Source: CAYXZL01 sp964469925
Lineage (GTDB): Bacteria; Patescibacteriota; Gracilibacteria; Absconditabacterales; Absconditicoccaceae
NCBI GenBank assembly: GCA_964469925.1
Contig: CAYXZL010000013.1
Span: 1 to 32,408 of the forward strand
Length of the DNA: 32,408 nucleotides
Direction of reading: 5' to 3'
Shown: in pieces, positions 10,576-20,138 of the stretch
How the letters are laid out: each line of letters begins with the position of its first letter
Position numbering within the stretch: position 1 is the stretch's first letter
The notes under the pieces: model-generated
The model's input: the letters and a program-made list of their open reading frames with translations, nothing else
Database searches by the model: none
What the model was told of the DNA's origin: nothing
Translations under genes and position numbers: made by a program

Positions 10576-11010
10576 TTACTTAGCCGTCACAATGAGAGTA
10601 CCAACCATGCCATTAGCACGGTGTTGACCTACACTACAATAATATTCGTAGCTTCCTGCCTTGTCTGCGACAAACGTCACACGCGTTGGTGTTCAAGGAT
10701 TGACTTTGTCAGTTTTTGCATCGAATTCATCAACAACTCGATCATGAAAGCCTTCCTCACTTTGAAAATTAATAGTAACCGTGTCGCCTTCCGATACTGT
10801 TATAGAAGTTGTAGAGAAAGAGAAGTTCCTTCCAGTAACGTCAACAACAATATCTGCACCCTTTGCATTTGTGTCATCAGGACTATTCTTTTCGGTAGTA
10901 TCTCCCAGGGCATCATCAGATGGTGTGTTGACCTGATTGCATCAAGCAACGAGCAAAGATAGTGATCAGACTAGTGATAGTACAAAGAGTTGTTTTGAGA
11001 CTTTAGACAT
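10576..11010 (-). CDS. Cupredoxin-fold lipoprotein (plastocyanin/azurin-like)
   Basis: 144 residues. Residues 1-24 form a lipoprotein signal ending in LLVAGC (C24 would be lipidated); the Gly of this lipobox is UGA. A spacer (25-50) leads to a type 1 copper domain with ligands H89 (GFHDW), C125, H130 and M135 in YYCSVGQHRANGMVG, the standard Cys-x4-His-x4-Met arrangement. D90-W91: the Trp is a CGA codon (10738-10740) at the place where related cupredoxins read HDWVxDEF. The protein should be a membrane-anchored extracellular one-electron carrier or copper-binding protein. No partner redox enzyme is visible in the window. The gene starts 31 bp after the stop of gatC on the same strand and may be co-transcribed with it. 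Confidence 0.9.
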
Positions 11011-11041
11011 CAGGGTTGATAAGAATCTAAAAGGGGGGTGA

Positions 11042-11338
11042 CTATCACCCAAGCTGTGATTTGATCTTGATAGCTTTGTTGATGAGGCGATGCTTCACAT
11101 TTGCCAATATGAGATCGCTATCGTCATTATGCGCTTCTTGATCCACAATAGGAGTGACATGACCATGGCTCGGATGGGTAAGTGGTTCTACATCGGTGGT
11201 ATCGATATCATTGAGCTGTTGCAAAAAACCAATGATAGAATCAAGTTGCCCAAGAAACTCGTTTCTTTCTTCGTCCGTGAGATGGAGGTGTGCTAGTTTT
11301 TGAAGACGTTCAAGCTGTTCCGCAGTCAGATGTGCCAT
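11042..11338 (-). CDS. gatC: Aspartyl/glutamyl-tRNA amidotransferase subunit C
   Basis: 98 residues, the usual GatC size. It stabilises the GatAB complex that converts Glu-tRNA(Gln) or Asp-tRNA(Asn) to the amidated form. Typical features: LTAEQLERLQKLAHLHLTDEE at the N-terminus, a FLGQLDSIIGFLQQL helix, the IDTTDVEPLTHP segment, and a conserved tail. The last residue before TAG (11042-11044) is a UGA glycine, so the standard code would stop one codon early. gatA and gatB are not in the window. Confidence 0.93.
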
Positions 11339-11474
11339 ATTGATACATATAACAAATTACTAAAGAGTGCCTAGACTATCTACATTATTTAGCTATTTGC
11401 AAGTCGTAGCTTTTGTAAATGGTATCAGGAAGACTATAGTATTGGCACATTTACCTCTGACTAAAAGAGACTAT

Positions 11475-12359
11475 ATGAAAAACGTACGGTATCGAGTAGT
11501 AGCTATAGTAACACTATCGTTTGGTCTGACATATGCGGACTATCAACCTACAGCTCAAGACAAACAGAACATAGAACAAGTCAATCAGGTATTGGACACG
11601 GTGATCGCTAGTGATCGTCTCCGCCTTCGAAATTTCAAAAAACAAATCCATTCCTTGGCAAAGATGTACTACATGAATGAAAAACTTTACTATATGCTGT
11701 CAGAAATCGATTCTTTTTTACAAAAAAAATTAACAGATCGAAAAACTCACGTGAAGCTATCCAATGGAGAGGAAAGAAAGTCATTTATAGACCAGCACAA
11801 GAGTGATGTCTACACACGAAATACAGAGATGAATGACAATTGTAAGCAGCACTATGATGTGATTGATGATCTCTCTTTTGTGTACGATCAGCCAACCCCC
11901 TTGGTCATAGCAACACGGTTTAGAGAAAGTACATGTGCTTACTATTTACCCAAAAACACACGGTGACCATTTCAAATTACAAGCAAAAACTATGGGAGTG
12001 GCGAAATCTCACAAGAGTTGTTTGTTCAGACAGTAGAGGAGTACCTACAATTTGTTAAAAATAAATATGCTATGTATCACAATGCGAATAAAAAAACAGG
12101 AGAAAAGATAGATCTGACGTATACAAAGCGAAACCTATCGGGTATCGTGTCCTATGCAGCCCTATACAATGGTTTAAGCGGAGCAAATATTCGATGAACA
12201 CTAGAGCCTGGCAATCCTAAATACCTCTATGATAATTATTGAGCAAGCTTTTCTTGAGCAACAAGAGATGGTATTTTGACAACTTTTTTGAAGGCTGCTA
12301 ATTGGGAGTTGGGTCATAGTGTCGCACAGCAGTCTCAGACACATAAGGATAGTTTTTAA
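11475..12359 (+). CDS. Secreted lysozyme/transglycosylase-like protein
   Basis: 294 residues. I chose ATG 11475 because it opens a short signal peptide (MKNVRYRVVAIVTLSFGLTYA); an upstream in-frame start at 11367 would bury it. Residues 30-130 are helical. From about residue 145 the motifs resemble lytic transglycosylases: ATRFREST (E151, candidate catalytic Glu), then GPFQITSKNYG (the usual GxxQIxxxxA/YG), a helical stretch, and SYAALYNGLSG. The expected action is cutting the glycan backbone of peptidoglycan outside the cell. The match is by motif order rather than close similarity. It ends 22 bp before the TMEM43-family gene on the same strand. Confidence 0.65.
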
Positions 12360-12381
12360 ACCTCAATAGTCACAGAGGACA

Positions 12382-13479
12382 ATGAAAAACCTGTGAGTAG
12401 CAAGCAAGCTGGATAGGAGTATTAATGGAGTAATAGCGTGACTGGTGCTTGCTATGAGTGCTGTTGCTGTGCTATTTCGAAACGAAGGACTCATTGTTCA
12501 TAGGTACCAGCTAGCTCAGGAAATAGCACACAACATCAAGTCTATCTCGTCAGACACATATCGTATAGAAAACGAAAACAGCCTATTGCATATCGTGGGA
12601 AAGCGAACAACACAGGACAGTATTGTCGACAAAGAATTCCATGCGAGGATCACAGGAGTTTTGAAAGCAAAAAGAATAGTAGATATGCTCCAACGAGTAG
12701 AAATTAAAGATAATTCTATCAAAAACCAAACAAATTATCAGTATAAAAAAGCCTGGAGCTCTCATTATATCGACTCCGACAACTTTCATGAACCAGGGTA
12801 TGTCAATCCTGCATTCCCCTTTTCGTCCAAAGAGTTTGAGGTAAGCAAATCTTCCGTTGGCGTTTTTGCCATAGACCCTTTGTACCTAACAAAAATAACT
12901 AGCTATGTACCTTTGACGAAAGTAGCAAAAAACACAACGACAAAATCAGGTACGCTCGGTATTTCACTGAGCGGTGCATATCTTTATCCAAACAAAAAGG
13001 CGGCAGATGCACTCGAAATAGGTGCCATAAGGGTCCGTTATGAGGTTGTGCCAGAGCAGGTAGCAAGTTTTGTTGGTAAGCAAAATGGAAAAGCATTACA
13101 AGTATATGAAACATACACAGATCAAAAAATAGTTCTTGTCAAGGCGTGACAATCTTCTCTCAAGAGCATCCTTGATCACGTGCCATGAAGGAGTATAGTA
13201 AGAGTACGATCTCTAAGGATTGTCGGATTTTTGATTATGTACTCTGCTATTCTCCTCTTGTTGTGACCAGTACGTATCATGCAAAAGGAGTGAGGCAATA
13301 AGGGGACAGGAAGTCCAGCAATAGCCCTCATAGCGATAGTTATCGGTCTGAGTGCAGTATTGATGACGAATGCCTTAGCGTGGATCTTTGTAAAGCACCG
13401 AGTATCGGTAGTATGCATTACGTTTTCCCTGTTATGTGTGCTAACAATTAAAAAACGAAGCCGTCTGTTCTCATCATAA
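12382..13479 (+). CDS. TMEM43-family membrane protein
   Basis: 365 residues. Good ribosome binding site (AGAGGA) before ATG 12382. One N-terminal membrane helix ends in VLFWNEG; the W33 codon is CGA (12478-12480) and family members read WNEG here. A large extracytoplasmic domain (residues ~40-255) has VDMLQRVEIKDN, an aromatic KAWSSHYIDSDNFHEPGYVNP stretch and FAIDPLYL, all TMEM43-like. Three C-terminal helices follow after a UGA glycine at 13147-13149. The family is widespread in bacteria and eukaryotes; its role is unclear, with proposed links to membrane organisation. It sits between a secreted wall enzyme and a transporter. Confidence 0.88.
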
Positions 13480-13508
13480 ATCCTTTAGTTTCTTTGTATC
13501 TCAAAACC

Positions 13509-14528
13509 ATGCATGCAGTATTCAAAACACTAGAAAAGTATGTCATAGGAGTATTGGTGCTCTGACTGGTCGTGTGATTACTACTACCGTCAGTGTGAGC
13601 AGTCTTCCAACCTTTCATGAAATATTTTCTCGTTGTGGTTATGTATCTGAGTTTCCTCAAAATCGACTTGGACAAACTTATCGATCAAGTAGTACACCCA
13701 GTCAAGTGGGTCTATATAGTGGTTATCTCCATGATCATACTCCCCATTGTCTTATACGTCGTAACACAAGCATTAGGATTTAGTAGTGAGCTATCGATTG
13801 CTGTTTTATTAGTAAGTGCCATGCCAGCAGCAATGGCAACTCCCGCACTAAGCGATATATTCAAAGGTAATACGCCACTAAATATCATTATTCTCTTGGT
13901 ATGATCTTTACTAACACCATTTCTTGTGCCATGGATCACAAAGTCTTTTTTGGGTATCAATGTTAGCTATAGCCTCAGTGCCATGATGATTAACCTCGCA
14001 TGGATGATTTTTATTCCATGGATACTTGCACAAGAAACAAGAAACTTTTTCCCTAAACGAGTACACAAGACGATGCACTACTATACAGGCATCGAAATAA
14101 TTTTGTTATTTTTCCTCGTCCTAGGACCAGTGGGGAAAGCAGCACCGTATATTTATGGACATGTTGGGGAGATGTTAGGAGCTATTCTTCGATGGTTCGT
14201 CATCAGTATCTTGATGCACCTAGTCGCATGGCACATCCTACCAAAAGCAAAGAGAGAGGAAAGGGTCTCATCTACTTTAGCTATAGCTTATCTCAATCTG
14301 CCTCTCGCGATAGTTTTTGCAAACACGTTCTTCACGCCTATGGTAGCAGTACTGGTAGTATTATACGACATCCCGTGGAATCTGATGTTAATCCCTTTCA
14401 AATATTTTCTTGATAAGAAGTCATCAAAACATAATGAACAAGAACAGGATAAGGTAAATCATAAAATCATCAAAAAAAGCACAAAGGCAAAAGTACCAAA
14501 CAAATTGTGATCACACAAAAAAAAGTAA
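13509..14528 (+). CDS. Bile acid:sodium symporter (BASS/SBF)-like transporter
   Basis: 339 residues with about nine membrane helices. The central SAMPAAMATPALSDIFKGNTPLNIIILLVGSLLTP corresponds to the conserved crossover region of SBF-type transporters (SCxPGGxxSNxxxxLAKGDxxLS). Such proteins usually couple sodium influx to uptake of an organic anion or a vitamin precursor; substrate not predictable. The C-terminus is a lysine-rich cytoplasmic tail. Start ATG 13509, 29 bp after the TMEM43-family gene; several UGA glycines fall within helices. Confidence 0.75.
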
Positions 14529-14655
14529 GTATTTCCCATCCCCAGTATTGTTCTATCTCATAAAGAATCGCAGGTGCTACCTACTCAGTAGCCATCATGC
14601 GTAGCAAAGAATAGCAAGCTTTTTTAAGCATCAGCAACAGATACGTATATAATCA

Positions 14656-14913
14656 TTAACATGGTGTAGAAGTCGTGACGAATGACAGCTTCTGTTCCTT
14701 ACGAAGTTTTTTGAGAAAATACTCTTGTTTACTCGCTTCCGACCTTGTGCCATAGGCAGCAGATCGCAGGAGTTGTACAGGTCTTCTGCTACGAGTATAG
14801 CGAGCACCCAGATGGCTCGTATTGTGCTCTTTCATCCTTCTGACAAGATCTGTTGTGATACCAGTATAGAGACTATGATCAGCACACAAAAGGATGTAAC
14901 AATATCGTTTCAT
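14656..14913 (-). CDS. GIY-YIG nuclease superfamily protein (YhbQ/UPF0213-like)
   Basis: 85 residues, typical of the stand-alone GIY-YIG proteins. Motifs: CYILLCADHSLYTGITTD (the GIY...YIG pair), RRMKEHN, ARYTRSRRPV and RSEASKQEYFLKKL (the Glu metal ligand). Residue 3 is a CGA codon (14905-14907) read as Trp, giving MKWYCYILLC, as in homologues that start M-x-WYVYIL. Likely a small metal-dependent DNA nuclease of unclear biological role. The gene converges with the transporter at 13509-14528, 127 bp apart; I see no strong terminator in that gap. Confidence 0.88.
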   Translation of the reverse strand: MKRYCYILLCADHSLYTGITTDLVRRMKEHNTSHLGARYTRSRRPVQLLRSAAYGTRSEASKQEYFLKKLRKEQKLSFVTTSTPC

Positions 14914-14960
14914 GGAAGAGGAAATACAGTTATGAATATTATGCTTTTCACCTAGCTTGG

Positions 14961-15206
14961 TTGGTGGTCGTGTATGTATGGGTTGCTATCTCAAGTTCTG
15001 ATAACTCAGGAGACAAAACAAGATTCAAAGCAAGAGTAGTTGAAGAAAGTACAAGTGGAGAATCTGGTAGGAAAGGAGGGGCATCAGCGATGTCGCTCAG
15101 GTCTTCTATCTTACTATCATCTGCTTCTCTCTCTCACAGTACTAAAGAAAAAAAGGTGGTCAAAATAGGGAATAAACAGCTAAAAGCTGCTACACTGGGT
15201 AGCTAA
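14961..15206 (+). CDS. Doubtful small open frame with an N-terminal hydrophobic segment
   Basis: At least 81 codons to TAA 15204-15206. It would encode a hydrophobic start (LVVVYVWVAI) followed by a Ser-, Gly- and Lys-rich tail. There is no ATG in frame close by: TTG 14961 or GTG 14964 are the nearest starts and neither has a clear ribosome binding site. The frame stays open upstream into the start of the divergent GIY-YIG gene. The last 17 bases overlap the end of convergent queD. It could be a small membrane-anchored protein, a decayed gene or chance. Confidence 0.3.
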   Translation: MVVVYVWVAISSSDNSGDKTRFKARVVEESTSGESGRKGGASAMSLRSSILLSSASLSHSTKEKKVVKIGNKQLKAATLGS

Positions 15207-15636
15207 CGTAGTTTTTAGGCGTTTCGTAGAGTACAATGTGAGTCAATGAAAGAGTATCCCCATACTGAGAGATAAATAGTGGTTCCAGCTGGTGAAAAAT
15301 ATGGGCAGCAATATATTCAGCCGTTGGGACAAAATCGACAGCTATAACTTTCATGCCCATACTTTTTGCGAGTTCGCCGATTGGATCTCCTTCTTGGTAC
15401 ATATAAGCATGATCCAAAGTATCGTCGATCCAGCTACAGGCAATGCGTTTGATGTGACTAAAATCAATAACCATGCCTTCCTGTGGATCTCAAGGTCTAG
15501 TGTTTAAATCACCCTCCAGACTGATCTCCACCTTGTATCTGTGCCCATGGAGGTTTTTGCACGCACTATCGTGATTGGGAATTCTATGTCCCATATCCCG
15601 CTCATGGATTCTGGTTACACGTGTACGTTGTGGCAT
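15190..15636 (-). CDS. queD: 6-carboxy-tetrahydropterin synthase (QueD/PTPS family)
   Basis: 148 residues. Converts dihydroneopterin triphosphate to 6-carboxytetrahydropterin in queuosine synthesis, or acts as a 6-pyruvoyl-tetrahydropterin synthase homologue. Zinc ligands H17, H30 and H32 and the catalytic Cys C26 lie in DMGHRIPNH...ACKNLHGHRY. Residue 13 is CGG (15598-15600); reading it as Trp gives HEWDMGHR, the form found in homologues (WDMGHR). A UGA glycine at 15490-15492 joins LNTRPGDPQEGMVIDFSHIK. ATG 15636 is preferred over 15684, whose extra 16 residues do not match the family. No other queuosine genes are in the window. Confidence 0.9.
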
Positions 15637-15740
15637 TACACCAGCACAGTAAGATAAAAGAACAATAATCAACACATATGTCATATTTCTTCATTGATTT
15701 CAATAAGAAGATAGTTGTAGTCAAAGAACATGATAGAAGA

Positions 15741-15822
15741 GGGCGAATGGTGAAATTGGCAGACACGTGCGCTTCAGGTGCGTATGACTTCGGTTGTGAG
15801 GGTTCAAGTCCCTCTTCGCCCA
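15741..15822 (+). tRNA. tRNA-Leu, anticodon CAG
   Basis: 82 nt without CCA. The acceptor stem GGGCGAA/TTCGCCC has discriminator A. The D-arm region contains TGGCAGACACG; the anticodon stem TGCGC/GCGTA encloses TTCAGGT, giving anticodon CAG at positions 34-36. The long variable arm and GGTTCAAGT T-loop with stem GAGGG/CCCTC are typical of class II tRNA-Leu. It reads CUG. Confidence 0.95.
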
Positions 15823-15935
15823 TAGGGAAAAGAAGAAACAAAATTGTTTGGATCAGTACATTTTCTAGTGCTTATCTACGAGTCTCTCATGATAAAATAC
15901 AATTTAGTAACCAGAGGGTTTGGAGGTGTTTTCTG

Positions 15936-16025
15936 ATGATGCCAACTCGAAGAAAGAGATATAAAAATATTGACAGAAGAGAAAATGCGAGTATAGTAAA
16001 AGGAAGTTTATTTCTTATACAATAG
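15936..16025 (+). CDS. Possible 29-residue basic peptide
   Basis: ATG-ATG at 15936 is preceded by a very good ribosome binding site (GGAGGTG, about 8 bases upstream). The peptide is rich in Arg and Lys and stops at TAG two bases before the ATG of the next gene, as in translational coupling. Without homologues it may only be a leader that sets up translation of the gene at 16028. Confidence 0.35.
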   Translation: MMPTRRKRYKNIDRRENASIVKGSLFLIQ

Positions 16026-16027
16026 AT

Positions 16028-16489
16028 ATGTCTATAGTGACCTTATCAGAGAGCCAATCGTTATACGAATTTGAAGAAGTGTATAGCCGTACGGTGACAG
16101 TTACCAGCGAACTTCCAGCGAGGGATGGTGGTTTTGCAGAAGCATTAAAGAGAATATGAGGGGACGTAAACTATCTTTCCTTGAGACATGAGGACGACCC
16201 AAGTGCAGCATCTATTGATCGAGATCGTATTGAAAACCTGAAAGAGAAGTTAGAGAAATTTCTTGTAAAGAACGGTAGAGAAGAAGGGATTCCCCCTTTG
16301 TCCGATGTTGGTTATCTACAGTGATCAGACTGATCGGAGTATCTAGTCATTGATCTACACCCTCAAATTACAGAGAAAAAAGGAAGAGAACCAGAGGACC
16401 TAATGTGTGCAATATATAAAATCAATCCCCAAGCACAACAAGTGCGTGAAGAGGGAAGTGGTAAACTATTGACTACATTACAATCATAA
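16028..16489 (+). CDS. Uncharacterised soluble protein
   Basis: 153 residues, ATG 16028 to TAA 16487-16489, with three UGA glycines. Acidic, with a helical centre (DRIENLKEKLEKFLVKNG) and a C-terminal half that looks like beta strands (YLVIDLHPQI). No signal peptide, no membrane segment, no family recognised. It is the first substantial gene of a short plus-strand run with the gene at 16532. Confidence 0.6.
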
Positions 16490-16531
16490 ATAAAAGGGAT
16501 AGGCAATTCTTTTAAAGGGATAACATGAGGT

Positions 16532-16846
16532 ATGCCGATTCGTTACAATACAGAAGCACCAGTAACATTCCATAGTCCAAACACTTCTGAAGCAATCTTG
16601 AAAGCTATGCAATACCAAGTGTTACTAGGACTCTCAGCGACTGATATGGAGCTCGGAAAAGGAGAAGTAGGGCTAGACGAATGAGAAAGCGGGAAGAAAC
16701 CAGACCTTGCCTTTGGAGTAATAGACCCAGGAGGGGCACAAAGAAGAATAGGGATAAGAAAAAAAATAAGCGGCAAACCTTCGTCAAAGTGAGAGCCATT
16801 ACGACCATCATTAGCATCGTTGAGAAAAGAAAAAATTAAGTTATAA
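16532..16846 (+). CDS. Uncharacterised small protein
   Basis: 104 residues, ATG 16532 to TAA 16844-16846, with two UGA glycines. The N-terminal half is mixed; the C-terminal 40 residues are basic and rich in Lys, Arg, Ser and Pro, probably disordered. It starts 42 bp after the gene at 16028 and its last six bases overlap the end of the convergent elp3. No homologue recognised. Confidence 0.55.
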
Positions 16847-18766
16847 GTCTTTGTGAAAACGCAAACCTTTCACCATATAGGTCCCAACGAGATCATATCC
16901 TAGTTTTTTGTAGTATGCCCTCACGCCAACACCAGCGATGACAGACAAGTAGTGATAGCCAAAATGACCAGCTATTTTTTCAGCAACACGCATGAGTTGT
17001 TTCCCAAATCCGATGTGTTGGGTCGTTGCACTACCAGCCTCACTAGCCTTAGCACTATCACGTATTGATTCAACATCGCCATACACATGTAGCTCTCTAA
17101 TCTGAGCATGATCAGGGCCCAATCACTCCCATACAATAGCCTGTTCTGGGAGAGCTAACATTAATCTGGTAAACGCATAGATATAGCCCAGGCGATCTTC
17201 ACAGGAGACGAAAAACTCACGTCAGACACTTGAGTTATATTCTCTGATAATAAGATTAACAACAGGGTCTTTTTCTATTTGTGGTTTGGGTAATCAGCCT
17301 TGCATCTCATGTTTTTGTCTGATCTCTCTGCTTCTTGTATCCAAAGAGACAAAGTTTCTATAACTATACAGGTCGGGCTCAACTCAAATAATCGAGGTGA
17401 TAATCGCATGATCTTTTCATGGCAAAGTCCTCATTGTTTTCCCCTGCTGGCTGAGATAGTCATCAATGCTAGTATACACCGAGAGATTGGAATAGAGTCT
17501 CTCGTAGAGTTGCTGTATCTCCTTGCTCCCTTTAAGTTCCTTCTTGAGAGACTGGTGAGTGAGCTGAGAAAGGTTTGTGATACTACTGCCAGCAACTATT
17601 TCTGTAGAAGGGATATCTCTAATGAGTCTCTTGATCCTAGTATAAGGAGGGATGATATTCAAAAAACACTCCCTAATCAGTTGTGTGATAGTGGCTGTAT
17701 CAAGAGGCTTGTATGTTCAAGCTTCATAGAGGTCATAGAGTTCAGTATTGGGTATGACGGAGGTCGGATAAAATTTAATTTCATCAGGCTTGATCTCTGG
17801 GTCGCTATAGACATCAATAAAAGTTTGACGGTCTTTTTCGTAGTCTGATTGGTAGAGGCCGGGCATCAGATGGACCGACATTTTGAATCCATATTGTCTA
17901 AGCTTGTGGATAGCTGCTTTGGAACATGCATAGTCATGTCACCTTTTATTCGCACGCAAAACATTATCATCTGAAGATTGTATTCAAATTTCTAGCCTCG
18001 TCACACCAAGTTTTCTCCGAAAGCGACAGTTTTCATCAGTGACATATTCAGGTCTTGTTTCCACCGTGAGCCCAATAATTCTATGTGTGGCTGATTCGTT
18101 TGTTTGGAGAGATTCCTCTAAAGTAAGAGGGTGAGTAAGGTTCTGCTCATCTACACTGTACTTGAGTGCCCTTGTTTGATCCTTTTTGAGAGAAACGGTA
18201 GCAAAGAATGCATCAAAACTATTGCAGGCATCATAGAGTCATTTGACAAACGTTTCTTTATAGTCATCAGGATACACATCTCGCGTTCCGCCCAATACAA
18301 TCATTTCTATCTTATCAGTTTTGTGACCTGTAAGTGTCAGAGAAAGAAGCCTATTGTGTACCTGTTTGATAGGATCGAAATTGTTCAGTAGTGCTCTCAT
18401 TGCACCAGGCTCTGTGTTGATGTAGCTTTTGGGCATAGTGAAATCGTTGGGGCAGAAAATACATTTTCCTGGGCACCAGTATGGTTTGGTAAGAACTTGG
18501 ACAGATACAATGCCAGATTGCGATCTGATTGGTCTTTTTTGAATAAGTTTTTCAAGAACAGGAGAGGGGGCGATGCTTCAGGATTGAACAAGCTGATGGT
18601 ATGATTTGAGTAGTTGGATGTTTGACGGTATCGTTGCTAGTTTGTTCTTACGAGCAAAATCTCTCTTTTGAGAAATCAATATGTCAAGAGTGAGCGTTTT
18701 GGGAGGGTAACTAAGCAAAGAAAGAATAAGTCCTTCAAGATGGGGCATAGTAGAAGAAATTGACAA
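16841..18766 (-). CDS. elp3: Elp3-family radical SAM / GNAT tRNA-modifying enzyme
   Basis: 641 residues. Elp3 enzymes use a radical SAM domain and acetyl-CoA to start the carboxymethyl-type modification of wobble U34 in tRNA. The iron-sulfur cysteines are C98, C102 and C105 (CPGKCIFCPND). They are followed by KSYINTEPGAMRA, the strand DKIEMIVLGGTW-DVYP (its Trp is CGA 18281-18283; family members read GGTW), VETRPEY and VTRLEIGIQS. The C-terminal GNAT domain (about 470-641) ends GFGKQLMRVAEKIA...GVGVRAYYKKLGYDLVGTYMVK. Many UGA glycines connect five separate standard-code fragments. ATG 18748 is an alternative start. Such Elp3 proteins occur in some bacteria without the other Elongator subunits, and none is seen here. 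Confidence 0.93.
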
Positions 18767-18887
18767 ATTATATATAAGATGAAATTAAGATGTGCTTTCT
18801 GATGGTGATAAGTGACATATCGATAATTTGCTGTATAGAAATGATACGGCTACAATTGTCTATGTCATTAAATCCAAAGATAGCAAT

Positions 18888-20138
18888 ATGAGGAGATATG
18901 TAAATCTAAAAATAGTCACAAAACGATGTATAGCAATAGGTACTATAGCTATGCTATGACATAATAGTAGTTTTGCACAATACGCAGCACCAGGTAGCAA
19001 GTTATCAAACTTTTTTGTGCATGAGCTGCAGAGTCATGGTGTTCCAGTAGTAAACCAAGGCAGTGCTCAAATACAACCACTAAGTCGGATCAATCCTCGA
19101 GCCGATACCACACAAACAAATCTCGCTTACTGGTTAGAGACGCTACCACAAGCCTACAAAAACTTCAGAGAATATGTGTTGATCCGCAAGTATGGTGCAC
19201 TGATACCGATTATTAATCCAAGTGCTGAGGACCGTGCTGCAATTGATAGGTGAGAGGTTGTGCCAACCGATCATTATTTGGCAAGGTGAGCATTTCGACA
19301 CTTTGGTAAAAAGCCGAATCAAAGTAATGGTAATTTTGTCCTAGCAGCACATTCATCAGATGAGTTATCTGCGGCATGAAGTTTCAAAACTGCTTTTATG
19401 CCATTATTGCTCCTATGACCAGGAGACACGATTGATTACTATACAAGAAACGGTGATAACTACGTGCGTTACGAATATAGTATTTTTACAGCAGAAGTAA
19501 CTGATCCAAGTAACTCAAGTATTATGGCACAACCAACAGACAAGGCACGACTAACAGCTTACAGCTGTTGGCCACTAGGCTCAACCAAACAAAGACGTTA
19601 TATACAGGCATGATTGATACAAACAGAAAAAGGAGTATTGGAAACACATTCTCCAGCTGAGCAAAATGACAAAGCAGAAGATACGATAGAAGAAGAGAAA
19701 ATGGATGCTCCAGAGCAGGCACATGAGAGTGCTCCCGAAGACACAAAGGAAACGATAGTGCAGGACTCTAACGAAGCTAGGGGGAAAATGATCTTTCAGG
19801 ATGTGTCAAAGACTGAAGAGAAAAGAGTGGAGGAGAGAGGGACTGAAAGCTGAAGCGGTGATAGGGCAACAAATTCTGTAAAAGAAATAAGGCATAACAA
19901 AAAAGACTCTACCGTAGTAGAAATCACGACTAACGGAAAAGAATGAGTCGTGTCTGCACCAAGTATTGCAAACATCAAACAACAGCCAGAAAAAAATAGC
20001 TATACAACAACGATATCAATGATCGTGCAAGAAAACACGATCACGCCGATGAGACGACGGTGAGTTCTGTGATTGTATGTGAAACTAGCAAAAACTGTCT
20101 TCGCAACAATAACGAACCTTTGTCTCTGTCGATTCTAA
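18888..20138 (+). CDS. Sortase with long acidic C-terminal extension
   Basis: 416 residues. A signal peptide (residues 1 to ~31, ending SSFAQ) is followed by a sortase core: GAFWHFG (Trp is CGA 19296-19298), NFVLAAHSS (H155), and LTAYSCWPLGSTKQRR (C227, R236). These are the His-Cys-Arg residues of a transpeptidase that cuts an LPxTG-like signal and joins the protein to the wall. Unusually, about 180 residues follow the core: an acidic, Glu/Asp/Lys-rich, probably unstructured region, then a hydrophobic C-terminal segment (WWGVLGLYVKLAKTVFATI). The protein may thus be anchored at its C-terminus. The stop TAA overlaps the stop of the second sortase. It reads toward that gene and is divergent from elp3. 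Confidence 0.85.

Noticed and set aside
15678..16025. A 115-codon open frame running through the tRNA-Leu gene
   Set aside because: Its middle is the translation of the tRNA itself (the familiar MVKLADT...GSSPSSPI artefact). Only the last 29 codons, with their own ribosome binding site, are kept as a possible peptide.
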